Shown here piece after piece: positions 10,690-20,864 of a DNA stretch of 64,000 nt. Numbering within the stretch: position 1 is the stretch's first letter; each line of letters starts with the position of its first letter. Source of the DNA: Clostridiales bacterium. GTDB taxonomy: Bacteria; Bacillota; Clostridia; Christensenellales; UBA1242. Below the pieces are notes generated by a model. The model made no database searches and was not told the DNA's origin. It was given only the letters and a program-made list of their open reading frames with translations. The DNA is taken from contig SVHV01000001.1 in NCBI GenBank assembly GCA_015055605.1, positions 672,634 through 736,633 of the forward strand. Reading direction: 5' to 3'. A program made the position numbers and the translations under genes.

Positions 10690-10721
10690 AAAAATACTTG
10701 AGGATAAACTCAAGTATTTTT
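10690..10721. terminator. Intrinsic terminator (convergent glmS/uvrC)
   Basis: AAAAATACTTGAG-gataaa-CTCAAGTATTTTT. Confidence 0.85.
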
Positions 10722-10722
10722 A

Positions 10723-12534
10723 CTATTTATGAAAATATTGATATATATTAGTGGCCAGTTTCTTTCCTATACCTTGAACACTCATAAGTTCGTCTATTGT
10801 TGCAATTTTAATTGCATCTAAACTCTTAAAGTGTTTAAAGAGTATATCAACTTTATTTTTACCTAAAAGTTCGATATTTTCAAGAACACTTGTAATAGCC
10901 TGTTTTTGTCTAAGAGATTTCTGAAAAGTAATAGCAAATCTATGACTCTCATCTCTCACAGACTGTAGTAGTTTAAGAGCAAAATTATCTCTACTTAAAA
11001 CAACTTTGGTTCCATCAAGCAAATACACCTCTTCTTCCCTTTTTGCAAGCGAAATCATTTCTATATCCAAACCACTACTCATAAGAGCATTATGTGCAAA
11101 CTCTAATTGCACTGGTCCACCATCTATTAATATAAGATCTGGCTTCTGCGAAAAACTCGTATCTGTGCCTTTTCTATATTCATCTAATCTACGAGTAAGG
11201 ACCTCGTTCATATTCCTAAAATCATTCTGTCCTTCACAGTCAATTTTAAACTTTCTATAATGTTTTTTGGCTGGCACACCATTTATAAACACAACCATAC
11301 TAGCAACCGTATTTGTGCCACCCAAATTACTAATATCATAGCCCTCAATCCTTTTAGGTAATGAAGATAGTTTCATAGACTTTTGTAGACCTTTCATAGC
11401 ACCTAATGTCTTAAGCTCATACATCTTATCTTTTTCAATAGATTTGTTGAGAAATTCACTAGCATTATCATTAGCCATACCAAGGAGTCTAGCATATATA
11501 CCACTAACACCTTGTAGGATATTAATTTTTCTACCGGCAAAGTTATTTATCCATTCACAAAAAGCCTCGTTCATTCCTTTCACAACAATATTTTTAGGCA
11601 CAACTTTGACAGACATATAGTATTGTGTAATAAAATTACAAACAATGTCACTAGAATCATCACTAGCATCAATTATAGAATAATTATTGACTCCTATCAT
11701 CTTATTGCCTCTAATGCTAGCAACCGTTACCACAGAGGTCTCCCCATTCTCTGCAAATCCAAAAATATCTATATCTGTATTTTTATTAAGACCAGTAACA
11801 TTCTTGTCTGCAATACTATTAATAGCCTCTATATTACCTCTTATCTCAATAGCCTTCTCAAACATTTCCATTTCGGCATATTTTAACATCTTTTCAGTTA
11901 ACCTTGCTTTAGCAACATCTAGATTACCCTTCAGAAAATCTATAACAGCATCTACCTCACGCCTATACTCCTCTCTAGTACATCTACCCGTACAAGGAGC
12001 TAAACAAGTATTGATATGATAGTTCAAACACTCTCTACCACCTTTGCCATTCCTATAGCGAACACAATCCCTAAGCTTGTAGGTATTATTAATAATATTC
12101 ATTAGAGTACCAGCACTTATTTTATTAAAATACGGACCAAAATACATAGCACCGTCATTTAATACCCTTCTAGTGATAGTTGCCACAGGATAATCTTCTT
12201 TATAATTAATCTTTATATACGGAAAAGCCTTACCATCTTTAAGAAGTATATTATAGAAAGGTTGATGTTCATGAATAAGGTTACTCTCAAGATTTAGAGC
12301 CTCAAGCTCGCTAGGAGTAATAATATACTCAAAGTCATACACCTGTTCCACCATCTGAGCCACCTTAGGGTGTTTAACAGTGTTTAAAAAATAAGAAGAA
12401 ACTCTGTTCTTCAATATTTTTGCTTTACCTATATAAATAATATTGCCGTACATATCCAGCATCTTATAGACACCGGGCAAACTAGGCAAAGCATATACCT
12501 TCTCTTTGATTCTTCTTAAAATTTCTTCTTTCAT
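10723..12534 (-). CDS. uvrC: Excinuclease ABC subunit C
   Basis: GIY-YIG domain LPSLPGVYKMLDMYGNIIYIGKAKILKNRVSSYF, UvrC nuclease region IEGYDISNLGGTNTVASMVVF, C-term HhH. Confidence 0.96.
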   Translation of the reverse strand: MKEEILRRIKEKVYALPSLPGVYKMLDMYGNIIYIGKAKILKNRVSSYFLNTVKHPKVAQMVEQVYDFEYIITPSELEALNLESNLIHEHQPFYNILLKDGKAFPYIKINYKEDYPVATITRRVLNDGAMYFGPYFNKISAGTLMNIINNTYKLRDCVRYRNGKGGRECLNYHINTCLAPCTGRCTREEYRREVDAVIDFLKGNLDVAKARLTEKMLKYAEMEMFEKAIEIRGNIEAINSIADKNVTGLNKNTDIDIFGFAENGETSVVTVASIRGNKMIGVNNYSIIDASDDSSDIVCNFITQYYMSVKVVPKNIVVKGMNEAFCEWINNFAGRKINILQGVSGIYARLLGMANDNASEFLNKSIEKDKMYELKTLGAMKGLQKSMKLSSLPKRIEGYDISNLGGTNTVASMVVFINGVPAKKHYRKFKIDCEGQNDFRNMNEVLTRRLDEYRKGTDTSFSQKPDLILIDGGPVQLEFAHNALMSSGLDIEMISLAKREEEVYLLDGTKVVLSRDNFALKLLQSVRDESHRFAITFQKSLRQKQAITSVLENIELLGKNKVDILFKHFKSLDAIKIATIDELMSVQGIGKKLATNIYQYFHK

Positions 12535-13038
12535 TTATTTTTCCAACATACTAGTATGAACTCTATCTCTCAGCCTTTCAAGAATTGTCACAACTCTATT
12601 TAATGACTCTGCATTTATTCCGTCTACCATAATTGCAGGAGGCATAATTTCGCCATCTTTTTCGTGAGGCAATAACATAAATGTCGCAGAACTATATAGG
12701 CTATATTTTTCTAATAATTTACCATAATCTAGCCTACTAGACATATCTTTTCCCATCTCCCTCTCAAGAGTAGATAAGTATGCACCCATTTCATCGCTAT
12801 CTAGCATCTTTAGTTCCTTCTGGGCCTTAGTATAGAATCTCATTCTATGTAATTGATAAAAGTCCCTCTCTGTATCTGTTTTTGCCCTTGCAGACTTATT
12901 GCTATTATAATAACTATTTTTATAGTCTTGTAGAATCATATTTGCCTTTCTCTTAGGAGTAAGGTGTGCAAATACTGCCAAATCTTCTTCAAGAGTTTTA
13001 TCCATCTCAATCATTGTATCTGCCATAAATTTTACCAA
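12535..13038 (-). CDS. Hypothetical protein, directly upstream of uvrC
   Basis: 167-aa ORF abutting uvrC; no motif recognised. Confidence 0.7.
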   Translation of the reverse strand: MVKFMADTMIEMDKTLEEDLAVFAHLTPKRKANMILQDYKNSYYNSNKSARAKTDTERDFYQLHRMRFYTKAQKELKMLDSDEMGAYLSTLEREMGKDMSSRLDYGKLLEKYSLYSSATFMLLPHEKDGEIMPPAIMVDGINAESLNRVVTILERLRDRVHTSMLEK

Positions 13039-13214
13039 TCCTGTTTCTTTAGAGTTTTATCTTTAACATCATCATAATATTCAAAGTATTTTTCTTTATA
13101 TTTATCATAGCTAGTACCTTTATTAGACATCTGCTCCAGTTCTGCAACCGTATAGTCAGACATAGAAAACTCATCTAAGGTTTCAGCCAATTTCATCATT
13201 TCTCTTTCGTTCAT
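13032..13214 (-). CDS. Hypothetical 60-aa acidic protein
   Basis: Overlaps the next gene by 7 nt in an apparent operon. Confidence 0.55.
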   Translation of the reverse strand: MNEREMMKLAETLDEFSMSDYTVAELEQMSNKGTSYDKYKEKYFEYYDDVKDKTLKKQDW

Positions 13215-13270
13215 ATTTAGTCCTCTTTTACACTAGTAGTATAGCTCTTAAATAGCATTTTTGTCAATAC

Positions 13271-13298
13271 AAAAAAAGTGGCGATATGCCACTTTTGA
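13271..13298. terminator. Intrinsic terminator
   Basis: AAAAGTGGC-gatat-GCCACTTTT downstream of the lipoprotein gene. Confidence 0.75.
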
Positions 13299-13310
13299 TT
13301 TATATAACGA

Positions 13311-15815
13311 TTATACATTAGAACTAACATTCTCTATATATCTAAGATTAATAATATAGCAGTTCTCTCCAGTAGAATCTGTAACAGCAGTTTTCTTTAC
13401 AAATTCTCTAACATCAAATGTAAATACAAAACTAGTTCTGCCACTAGATGCTGCAACTCTAACCCTATATAAGTCTTCATTCTCAACATCACACTCAATA
13501 TTGCCAATTGCATAATATTTAGCCTCTACAACACAGTTCATCTGTGTAAGAGCCTTAGTCACTCTATCTACAAATAATGGCACTGAGAACATCTCAACCA
13601 TTTCTGAGCCATTCTCTCCCTCTACAACTACTTGTCCAGCGAAGAACTGCCTACTAAATACTAGTGGCATATATCTACCACCATTCTGAATTTCAACTGA
13701 AGTTAATTCTACCTTATTTACTAGATAATGCAAGAAACTAAAGAGTTCGTCTTCGGTATCATAGTTTGCACCAGTAGAAGTACTAACTACATCAAACTTC
13801 TTATCAAATCTAGCAAGTTCTTCGTTATACTGCTCATTTTCGAAGTATTTAGTCTTAGCCATATCTTCACTGATAGCAAACTTGATAGTCTGTAGTGAAG
13901 CCTCTTTAGTTTGATCACTAACACCACTAACATCTATCTCGTGATGATTTGCACCATAATTGAAGTAAAGATATTTAGCAAACCAGTCAGGCCTATAAAC
14001 AACACTATCTGAAACAACCCTTACTTTAGGAGAACCAGCATTCTCAGGATAAGTCAAATCCAACTTCATTAGTGTTTTAAAGTTATCAACCGGCTCATAC
14101 TTTCTCACAGCATAGTTATTTAGATAATACAAGTCATGGAACATTTGCATTTGAGGAGTATAACTCTCTAGAAGTTCATCTCCCAACTCTGTTTCTGCCT
14201 TATATAGATATGTGTTTCTTAGTCCTAAGTTATATTCAAACTCGTTCTTATGTTCTCTCTCTGTCCTTAGGTAAACATCATTTGTTCCACCAACTAGAAT
14301 ATAAGCAAACTCAGGAGTTGCTTGTTCTGATGCAATCATATCATAGAACTGAATAGTTTTAGGCTCAGAGCCCTCTGGAGCCTCTGGTGTAAAGCTATGC
14401 TTTAAACCCTCCTCAAATACTGTAACCATACCTAAATTAACTTTACTAAAGTCAAATGCAGTATTGTCTAGATTTATATTAGTAAGAACAATAGCTTTTT
14501 CTACCATACCATAAGCCATCTTACCTACAAGGTTAGCCATTGTCAAACCATCAATGCTAGTTAGGTTGATAGAGCCCCTAGCGATGACATTATTAAATAT
14601 TCCTCTACTAGCCTCTCCACATAGACCACCTATGTATAGACTAGTTAAATTATTACCTGTCATAACTGCATCAGAAGTACAATAATCTATAACTCCTGCA
14701 GTATTTTTACCAGCAATACCACCAACTCTAGCCTGGGTCTTAAGTGTATTTGCTATAGCAAAGTCCATATTACTAGTAAAATCAATTTTACCTGTCATTG
14801 TACAATTTCTAGTTTCTGCTAGTTGCTCATTGTGTCCAACAATACCACCAACAACTAGACTAGATGAATCTGTGTAAACAGTTTTAATATCACCTAAACC
14901 ATTAGAGGTTGAAATAAATCCAAAGTTGGTAGCAGCAATCAAACCAACTGTCATTTTTGCATTAGAATTAACAGAAATATTTGCTTTAGCATTTGCATTA
15001 TATACTGTAGAGCCTGATGTTACCTCAGGAATAATCGCAGAAATTTGAAGTCCATCAGAATTTAGTCTACCAGGTCTACTATCCTCATAAGAAACCTTAC
15101 CCTGAACCTCGATATTAGTAATCTCTACATGCTCACCACTATGGTCTACAACGCCTAGAGCAAGATTAAATTTCTTAACAGCATCATCTTCTTTTGGCTT
15201 AACATTAATAGCACCCTTGATAATAACATTATCAATAAACTTTACACTATTAATGGCTGAAGCATCAAAAGAAGTACAGTCATTCTCTGGATTGAATGTC
15301 TGATTTCCCATAAATAACCTAAGGTCATATATTGCACCTGCATTGTATAAAAAACAATTTACAGACACTTGTGCTGGAGAGTTTAGATACTCTTTTAGAC
15401 CATTGTCTATAGCTGTTGAGTCTGCAGCATCTTCTATCTTTGCCTCACCCAACTTAAAGTTTCTAATGATTTTATTATTACCATATAGGTAGTTACTAGC
15501 ACCGATATTAATAGCAAGAGTCTCACCACCACAGTCTATATTCTTAGTAAGAACATAGGCTGTATCTGTAGCCTTACCATTGATTGCTTTGAGTTCAGCA
15601 AGACTAGATATATTGACAACAGTTACCTTATTCACAATTCTATCAGAGGTTTCAGCAGAGCCAAACACAGTTTCCCATTCAGAAATAACACCGTCACCAT
15701 CTAAATCCACCGAAATATTATTATCTCGATTCTTAGAACAACTACAGCCAGAAAAACCGGCTACAGCAGTAGTCAGTAGTGTTCCAACAAAAATTTTTTT
15801 CCATAGACCTTTCAT
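13311..15815 (-). CDS. Large surface lipoprotein with an EF-hand-like loop and GLUG-like repeats
   Basis: Signal peptide with lipobox (TTAVAGFSGC); DLDGDGVISEWE calcium-loop motif; repetitive VGGIVGHN/VGGIAGKN/IGGLCGEA segments. Confidence 0.75.
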   Translation of the reverse strand: MKGLWKKIFVGTLLTTAVAGFSGCSCSKNRDNNISVDLDGDGVISEWETVFGSAETSDRIVNKVTVVNISSLAELKAINGKATDTAYVLTKNIDCGGETLAINIGASNYLYGNNKIIRNFKLGEAKIEDAADSTAIDNGLKEYLNSPAQVSVNCFLYNAGAIYDLRLFMGNQTFNPENDCTSFDASAINSVKFIDNVIIKGAINVKPKEDDAVKKFNLALGVVDHSGEHVEITNIEVQGKVSYEDSRPGRLNSDGLQISAIIPEVTSGSTVYNANAKANISVNSNAKMTVGLIAATNFGFISTSNGLGDIKTVYTDSSSLVVGGIVGHNEQLAETRNCTMTGKIDFTSNMDFAIANTLKTQARVGGIAGKNTAGVIDYCTSDAVMTGNNLTSLYIGGLCGEASRGIFNNVIARGSINLTSIDGLTMANLVGKMAYGMVEKAIVLTNINLDNTAFDFSKVNLGMVTVFEEGLKHSFTPEAPEGSEPKTIQFYDMIASEQATPEFAYILVGGTNDVYLRTEREHKNEFEYNLGLRNTYLYKAETELGDELLESYTPQMQMFHDLYYLNNYAVRKYEPVDNFKTLMKLDLTYPENAGSPKVRVVSDSVVYRPDWFAKYLYFNYGANHHEIDVSGVSDQTKEASLQTIKFAISEDMAKTKYFENEQYNEELARFDKKFDVVSTSTGANYDTEDELFSFLHYLVNKVELTSVEIQNGGRYMPLVFSRQFFAGQVVVEGENGSEMVEMFSVPLFVDRVTKALTQMNCVVEAKYYAIGNIECDVENEDLYRVRVAASSGRTSFVFTFDVREFVKKTAVTDSTGENCYIINLRYIENVSSNV

Positions 15816-16045
15816 AATACCTACCTATCTATAGTATCTGTAGATTAAAAAACTTTAATCGCTTAAGATAGTATAACTTAAAATATATACTATATTTTAG
15901 TAAATATGTCAGACTTAGTCAAACAAAAACATATTATGTCTATAATCAAAATAAAAAAAGAGCACAAACAAATGCCCATCACGCCACAAATTACCAACAT
16001 TTACTTTTGCAATAAATAAATATGTGTTAAAATGAAAGTATAGAT

Positions 16046-16120
16046 GCTGATGTGGCTCAGTGGTAGAGCAACGCACTCGTAATGCGTCGGTCGTGGGTCC
16101 GATTCCCACCATCAGCTCCA
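16046..16120 (+). tRNA. tRNA-Thr(CGT)
   Basis: Cloverleaf GCTGATG...CATCAGC-T-CCA; anticodon stem ACGCA/TGCGT with loop CTCGTAA; CCA encoded. Confidence 0.95.
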
Positions 16121-16150
16121 AAATTTTATAGGGAGTCTACTAAAAACAAA

Positions 16151-16606
16151 ATGGATATCATACAAGTAAATGGCTCACACAAAGACTTTGAATCACTATG
16201 TAGAGCCCTAGAGGAATTTCAATACAACCTCCTACCCGTACTTAAAGAAAACGAAGACTATATTCTCACAGACAATCTCGATAGTATCACAGGCCTTATT
16301 TTGTATATTAACAAAAAACCAGTAGGCTCGATAGGTCTAAAAGCAATTTCCAAAGACACTTGTGAGATAGTAAGAGTCTTTGTCCATAGTGAACACAGAG
16401 GTAATGGTTATGCTAAGATATTATTTGAAAAAATAGAGAGTTTAGCCAAAAAATTAGGTTATAAAAAAGCCGAAATGGTAGCATGGTGTGAGGCAAAACC
16501 AGCCCTCTCCCTATACAAAAAATTAGGCTACACTTTCAGTGAAGAAAAAATATCAGAATGGTATGGTGGCAACAAATATGTCGAACTATACAAAACCCTA
16601 GACTAG
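16151..16606 (+). CDS. GNAT family N-acetyltransferase
   Basis: VRVFVHSEHRGNGYAKILFEKIESLAKKLGYKKAEMVAW...LYKKLGY. The ORF-track start (16082) lies inside the tRNA; true start likely ATG 16151. Confidence 0.87.
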   Translation: MDIIQVNGSHKDFESLCRALEEFQYNLLPVLKENEDYILTDNLDSITGLILYINKKPVGSIGLKAISKDTCEIVRVFVHSEHRGNGYAKILFEKIESLAKKLGYKKAEMVAWCEAKPALSLYKKLGYTFSEEKISEWYGGNKYVELYKTLD

Positions 16607-16628
16607 AAAACAAAAAAAGCGAAAAACT

Positions 16629-17192
16629 ATGAAATATAAAAAATATTATGATTTAATCAAAAAACAAGCTGAAAGATTTGATATGTCACAAAACTGTAAA
16701 GTCGGTCAAACATGGGAACATCATATACAACCAGTAATTAAAGCCAGTTTGATGCTCGCAGACAAATACGGCGCAGACAAAGATATTGTAGAAGTGTCTG
16801 CAATATTCCACGACTACGCAGACCTGTTAGACTTTGCTAATAGAGACAACCATCATATAATGGGTGCAGAACTTGCTGAGGGAATACTGAAATCAGACGG
16901 ATATCCACAAGACTTTATTGATAGAGTGAAAACATGTATCATCAATCACAGAGCATCTGTTGTAAAAGAGAAATTTTCTATCGAAGAAATATGTGTTGCA
17001 GATGCAGATGCTATTAGTCATTTAGATAATGTTGTAGAATTAATATGCTGGAGGGCATATTTAGGCGAAGAAATCATGGACTGCAACAACTTTGTTAAAA
17101 ACAAAATCAAAAAAAGCTATGCGAAAATGAGTAAAGAAACTCAAGAATTATATAAAGAAAAATACAATAGCATTATGTCTATTTTATTTTAA
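16629..17192 (+). CDS. HD domain phosphohydrolase
   Basis: H-HD-D pattern: WEHHIQP...VSAIFHDYADLL...CIINHRAS...ADADAISHLD. Confidence 0.85.
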   Translation: MKYKKYYDLIKKQAERFDMSQNCKVGQTWEHHIQPVIKASLMLADKYGADKDIVEVSAIFHDYADLLDFANRDNHHIMGAELAEGILKSDGYPQDFIDRVKTCIINHRASVVKEKFSIEEICVADADAISHLDNVVELICWRAYLGEEIMDCNNFVKNKIKKSYAKMSKETQELYKEKYNSIMSILF

Positions 17193-17208
17193 AAAAAGGA
17201 GAAAACTT

Positions 17209-17577
17209 ATGGCAACAAATACTACTAAAACAACTAAAACAGAAACTAAAAAACCCGCTACGAAAACAACAACTAAGACAACTACCAGAAGCAATGCAGG
17301 TTCAAATAGTATATTTACATGGGGCATTAACAAACTCTCTATGTACACAATATTTGCAGTCGCATTCCTATATGCACTATCAACAGTTCTAGCACTATGT
17401 AATGTACAATTAAAAGTAATCTCTGCACTACAAGGACTAGCAACTGCAGTTATGATTTGTATTGTAGCTGTTTTAGCATGGAGATATGCATCAACCAAAG
17501 AACTAGTATGGAGACTACTCTATATCATCTGCCTTCTTGTTGTATTGTCAGGAATTGTTATTCCACTAGTAGCATAA
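17209..17577 (+). CDS. Small membrane protein with Thr/Lys-rich N-terminus
   Basis: TKTTKTETKKPATKTTTKTTTR tail followed by three hydrophobic segments. Confidence 0.6.
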   Translation: MATNTTKTTKTETKKPATKTTTKTTTRSNAGSNSIFTWGINKLSMYTIFAVAFLYALSTVLALCNVQLKVISALQGLATAVMICIVAVLAWRYASTKELVWRLLYIICLLVVLSGIVIPLVA

Positions 17578-17586
17578 TGCAAACAA

Positions 17587-17636
17587 AAAACTAGTAAAAT
17601 ATTGCTAAATATAGCGATAAATTACTAGTTTTTCTT
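17587..17636. terminator. Intrinsic terminator
   Basis: AAAACTAGTAA...TTACTAGTTTTT hairpin between convergent genes. Confidence 0.7.
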
Positions 17637-17639
17637 TTT

Positions 17640-19004
17640 TTAAAATAAGAATGCTATTGCTAGATTGCAATAAATCAAAAGGGACAAAATATCAATTATT
17701 GTTGTAATAAATGGATTGGCAACTACTGCTGGGTCGAGATGGCACTTTTTTGCAAGCAGTGGCAACATACAACCAACTAACTTAGATATAACAATTGTAA
17801 CAAGCATTGAGATAGATATAACTAGTGAAGAAACGGCAGTTACACCTTCTGTTTTAAAGAGCAATCCATCTAGTAACATGATTTTTCCAAAACATAATAC
17901 AGATAGAGAAACACCAATAAGAAGACTCACCTTCAATTCTTTCCACATTACTTTCAGGCTATCTTTGAACTCTATTTCGTTTAAGGCAATACCTCTTATG
18001 ATAGTAGCAGATGCTTGACCACCAGCATTACCACCTGTGCCCATTATCATAGGCATACATGCAGTAAGAAGTATTCCATATATACCAGTTGATAGAACCG
18101 ATTCATTCTTGCTGATAATAAGTCCTGTAAAAGTTGCAGATAGTAGCAAGAAAATTAACCATGGTATTCTATTAATCCACAATCTAAATGAACTAGTCTT
18201 TAGATAAGGCTTTTCACTAGGAGTAGCACCGGCCATTAATGCGATATCTTCTGTAGCCTCTTCTTCAATAACATTCACGATATCATCAACTGTAACGATA
18301 CCCACTAGTCTCTTTTCTTTATCAACGATAGGTAAAGCGATAAAGTCGTATTGTTTGAATATTCTAGCAATCTCTTCCTGGTCGGTTGATGTCTCTGCAT
18401 AGATAACATTATCATCCATAATATCACCTATCTTAGCATCTTCTTCTGCTAGAAGTATATCTCTAATAGTAACAACACCCTTTAGAACCCTAGCCTGATC
18501 GGTAATATACATTACATTTATTGTTTCTACATTTTCACCTAATCTTTTAATTCTCTTTAGACAAGTAGAAACTGTGGTATTTTCCTTAAGGTCGATAAAC
18601 TCTGGTGTCATTATTGACCCTGCAGTATCCTCTTGATATCCCAAATACTTATTAATCATTAACCTAGTCTCTTTATTAGATGCTCTTAAAACCCTCTCTA
18701 CAACATTACCAGGCATCTCTTCCATAAAGTCAACAGCATCATCAATATACATTTCTTCAATAATATAAGAAATCTCTTTATCTGATAGAGCTGTTACTAG
18801 TTTTTCTTGAATATCGCTCTCAATATAACTAAATACTTCTGCACCTATATCTTTAGGAAGTAGTCTAAAAACTTTAATAATATCACTCGGGGATTCTATC
18901 TGCTCTAACAAGTCTGCTATATCTTGTACATGCATCTCTAGTAAGCTTTCTTTTACAGATTTGTATTTTTTATTTTCAATCATTTCTAGTAGTTCTTCAT
19001 ACAT
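17640..19004 (-). CDS. mgtE: Magnesium transporter MgtE
   Basis: MgtE N domain, two CBS domains, GTGGNAGGQASATIIRGIALNEI signature. Confidence 0.95.
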   Translation of the reverse strand: MYEELLEMIENKKYKSVKESLLEMHVQDIADLLEQIESPSDIIKVFRLLPKDIGAEVFSYIESDIQEKLVTALSDKEISYIIEEMYIDDAVDFMEEMPGNVVERVLRASNKETRLMINKYLGYQEDTAGSIMTPEFIDLKENTTVSTCLKRIKRLGENVETINVMYITDQARVLKGVVTIRDILLAEEDAKIGDIMDDNVIYAETSTDQEEIARIFKQYDFIALPIVDKEKRLVGIVTVDDIVNVIEEEATEDIALMAGATPSEKPYLKTSSFRLWINRIPWLIFLLLSATFTGLIISKNESVLSTGIYGILLTACMPMIMGTGGNAGGQASATIIRGIALNEIEFKDSLKVMWKELKVSLLIGVSLSVLCFGKIMLLDGLLFKTEGVTAVSSLVISISMLVTIVISKLVGCMLPLLAKKCHLDPAVVANPFITTIIDILSLLIYCNLAIAFLF

Positions 19005-19290
19005 TGTAAAATCCCTCCTTCAATATTATATTTTGTCTCTCCCATTTTTGCTTAAATAAAAAAAGAAATGTTTATTTTCTGCCCATCTCTTTTCTGCTTT
19101 TATATTAACAATATAATTATTCAATGTCAACACCTTTTTTAAATAAAATTTTCTAATTTTAAAAAATTTGATATTTCCTCTATATATAGAGAATATTCAA
19201 TAATAAAATTTTGATATTTTTCAGTGTTTTTTTAAAGAGTATTTTTCGTTCTTTATGGGGTAATTACTTAGGATAAATATGACCTAAAAA

Positions 19291-19330
19291 AAACTATTTC
19301 TGTCCAGATTTTTGACATAGAAATAGTTTA
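19291..19330. terminator. Intrinsic terminator
   Basis: AAACTATTTCTGTC...GACATAGAAATAGTTT hairpin. Confidence 0.65.
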
Positions 19331-19336
19331 TATTTT

Positions 19337-19924
19337 TTATATAGTTTTTCTAAAAGTAGAAGTATCTAAATCTTTAGTTTCAATCCAGTATCTTCTAAGA
19401 ACTCTCTCTTCTTTCTGAACAGTGTTTTCAAATACACCACCATTCTTCTCAATACTCTTTGCTGATGGTATATTATCGTCATCACAAGTAATAAGAACCC
19501 TGTCAATGCCGAGAAGTTTACATATTTTGAGTGCAATACCTATCTGCTCACTAGCATATCCCTTACACCTCTCACTAGGCCTAATACAATCGCCAATATG
19601 CCCTGCATATTTAGCAAGATATTCATTGAGATAATGCCTAATATCTATCATTCCCACTAATCTATTAGTAGACTTGTCGAAAGTTAAAAACTGAGTATCT
19701 AAACATCTATTAGGAAGTAATGTTTCTTCGTTAGAGTTTTTTTCAATATATTCGAGCCATTCCTCATAACTATCATAATCACCTAAACTATTTACTCCGG
19801 CAAAATGACTATTATTATCTATAAACTCTTGTCTAAAATCCATAACTGCTGTTTCGTCAGCAAGGCTAGGAATCTTTAGATATAGTCGCTCTCCCTCAAA
19901 GATATCATTATCTTTAATCACCAT
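19337..19924 (-). CDS. GNAT family N-acetyltransferase
   Basis: MIDIRHYLNEYLAKYAGHIGDCIRPSERCKGYASEQIGIALKICK. Confidence 0.85.
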   Translation of the reverse strand: MVIKDNDIFEGERLYLKIPSLADETAVMDFRQEFIDNNSHFAGVNSLGDYDSYEEWLEYIEKNSNEETLLPNRCLDTQFLTFDKSTNRLVGMIDIRHYLNEYLAKYAGHIGDCIRPSERCKGYASEQIGIALKICKLLGIDRVLITCDDDNIPSAKSIEKNGGVFENTVQKEERVLRRYWIETKDLDTSTFRKTI

Positions 19925-20474
19925 TATATTGTTTCCTCTGCATAGCCTCTTTCATAAGCATTTGGACACCATCATAGGTAACATCTTCTTTTGTAAGACC
20001 ATAACTCTCTACAAATGAGAAAATTTTGTCTAAAGATGCATCTTCGCCTTTTACTTCTACTTCCATAAATTCGCCTAAACCCTTGATAGAGTCAAAGTCA
20101 AATTCCAACTCTGAATGATAGTAAGACTCCCTCTGTTTATCAATAATCATTTGAACAGAGAAGCCTAAAGCAAATAGTATTTTCTCTGTCTGGTCTTTAG
20201 AAGAAATCTCTGTTTCATACTCATCACAGTAGATAGGTTCTGCCTCATAATGTATCTTTTTATAACAAAGAACACATTTCTCACCCTCTTCTCTGATTCT
20301 AACACACTCTCTAGTCTGACCATCTACTTCAAAATTTTTAAATGATGGCACATAATATGTGTCGATTTGGTGACTACTCACTGTCTTAGTTGCAACACGA
20401 CTAAGAAACGCCATAAGTTCTTGTTTTGTTTTTTCTTCTATCTTAAATTTTACTTCAATCTCTTTATCTGCCAT
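19914..20474 (-). CDS. CYTH domain protein (class IV adenylate cyclase-like)
   Basis: MADKEIEVKFKIEEK (ExExK), YYVPSFKNFEVDGQTRECVRIREEGEKCVLCYKK. Confidence 0.85.
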   Translation of the reverse strand: MADKEIEVKFKIEEKTKQELMAFLSRVATKTVSSHQIDTYYVPSFKNFEVDGQTRECVRIREEGEKCVLCYKKIHYEAEPIYCDEYETEISSKDQTEKILFALGFSVQMIIDKQRESYYHSELEFDFDSIKGLGEFMEVEVKGEDASLDKIFSFVESYGLTKEDVTYDGVQMLMKEAMQRKQYNGD

Positions 20475-20631
20475 AATTCATCTCCTAAAATTTACCTATT
20501 CATTATATCATATAATTTATTTTTGGAGTAATGATTTATTACTCTTTGTATTTTTTGAATAATATATTACACATATAATATGTGGTTTTACTCAAAATAC
20601 CAAAGAAAAATATATTTTTATTACAAATCAC

Positions 20632-20660
20632 TTTACAAAGACATATTTTAATGTTATACT
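20632..20660 (+). promoter_or_regulatory. Sigma-70-type promoter for small ORF
   Basis: TTTACA - 17 nt - TATACT, about 30 nt upstream of the ORF at 20691. Confidence 0.6.
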
Positions 20661-20690
20661 ATTTTTATAATTTTTCGTTAAAGAGGGAAT

Positions 20691-20801
20691 ATGAAATTTA
20701 AAATACACCCTAATTTTAATAAGAAAAAAATTACAGTAGCAAAAGAAGTTTCTATTGCTACTAAGAGTGTAGAATATTTAGATTTACAGGCTGGTTTATA
20801 A
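20691..20801 (+). CDS. Small 36-aa protein/peptide
   Basis: ATG preceded by AAAGAGGGA RBS: MKFKIHPNFNKKKITVAKEVSIATKSVEYLDLQAGL*; own promoter, and stop codon inside a terminator hairpin. Not in the ORF track (<60 aa). Confidence 0.6.
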   Translation: MKFKIHPNFNKKKITVAKEVSIATKSVEYLDLQAGL

Positions 20802-20819
20802 TTTAGACCAGCCTTTTTG
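20788..20819 (+). terminator. Intrinsic terminator overlapping the small ORF 3' end
   Basis: GGCTGGTttataatttAGACCAGCCTTTTTGTT. Confidence 0.8.
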
Positions 20820-20864
20820 TTGCCTTTTTTAACTAAAATAAATACAATAATGGAGGAGGAAATT

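Noticed and set aside
11623-12019. Plus-strand ORFs (87 and 110 aa) within uvrC
   Set aside because: Antisense shadows of uvrC; no RBS or motif support.
16082-16150. Coding start inside tRNA-Thr as listed in the ORF track
   Set aside because: Overlaps the tRNA body; ATG at 16151 gives a normal GNAT N-terminus.
19005-19130. Possible Mg2+ riboswitch upstream of mgtE
   Set aside because: No M-box-like conserved sequence recognised; only a weak AU hairpin (AGAAA...TTTCT + T run).
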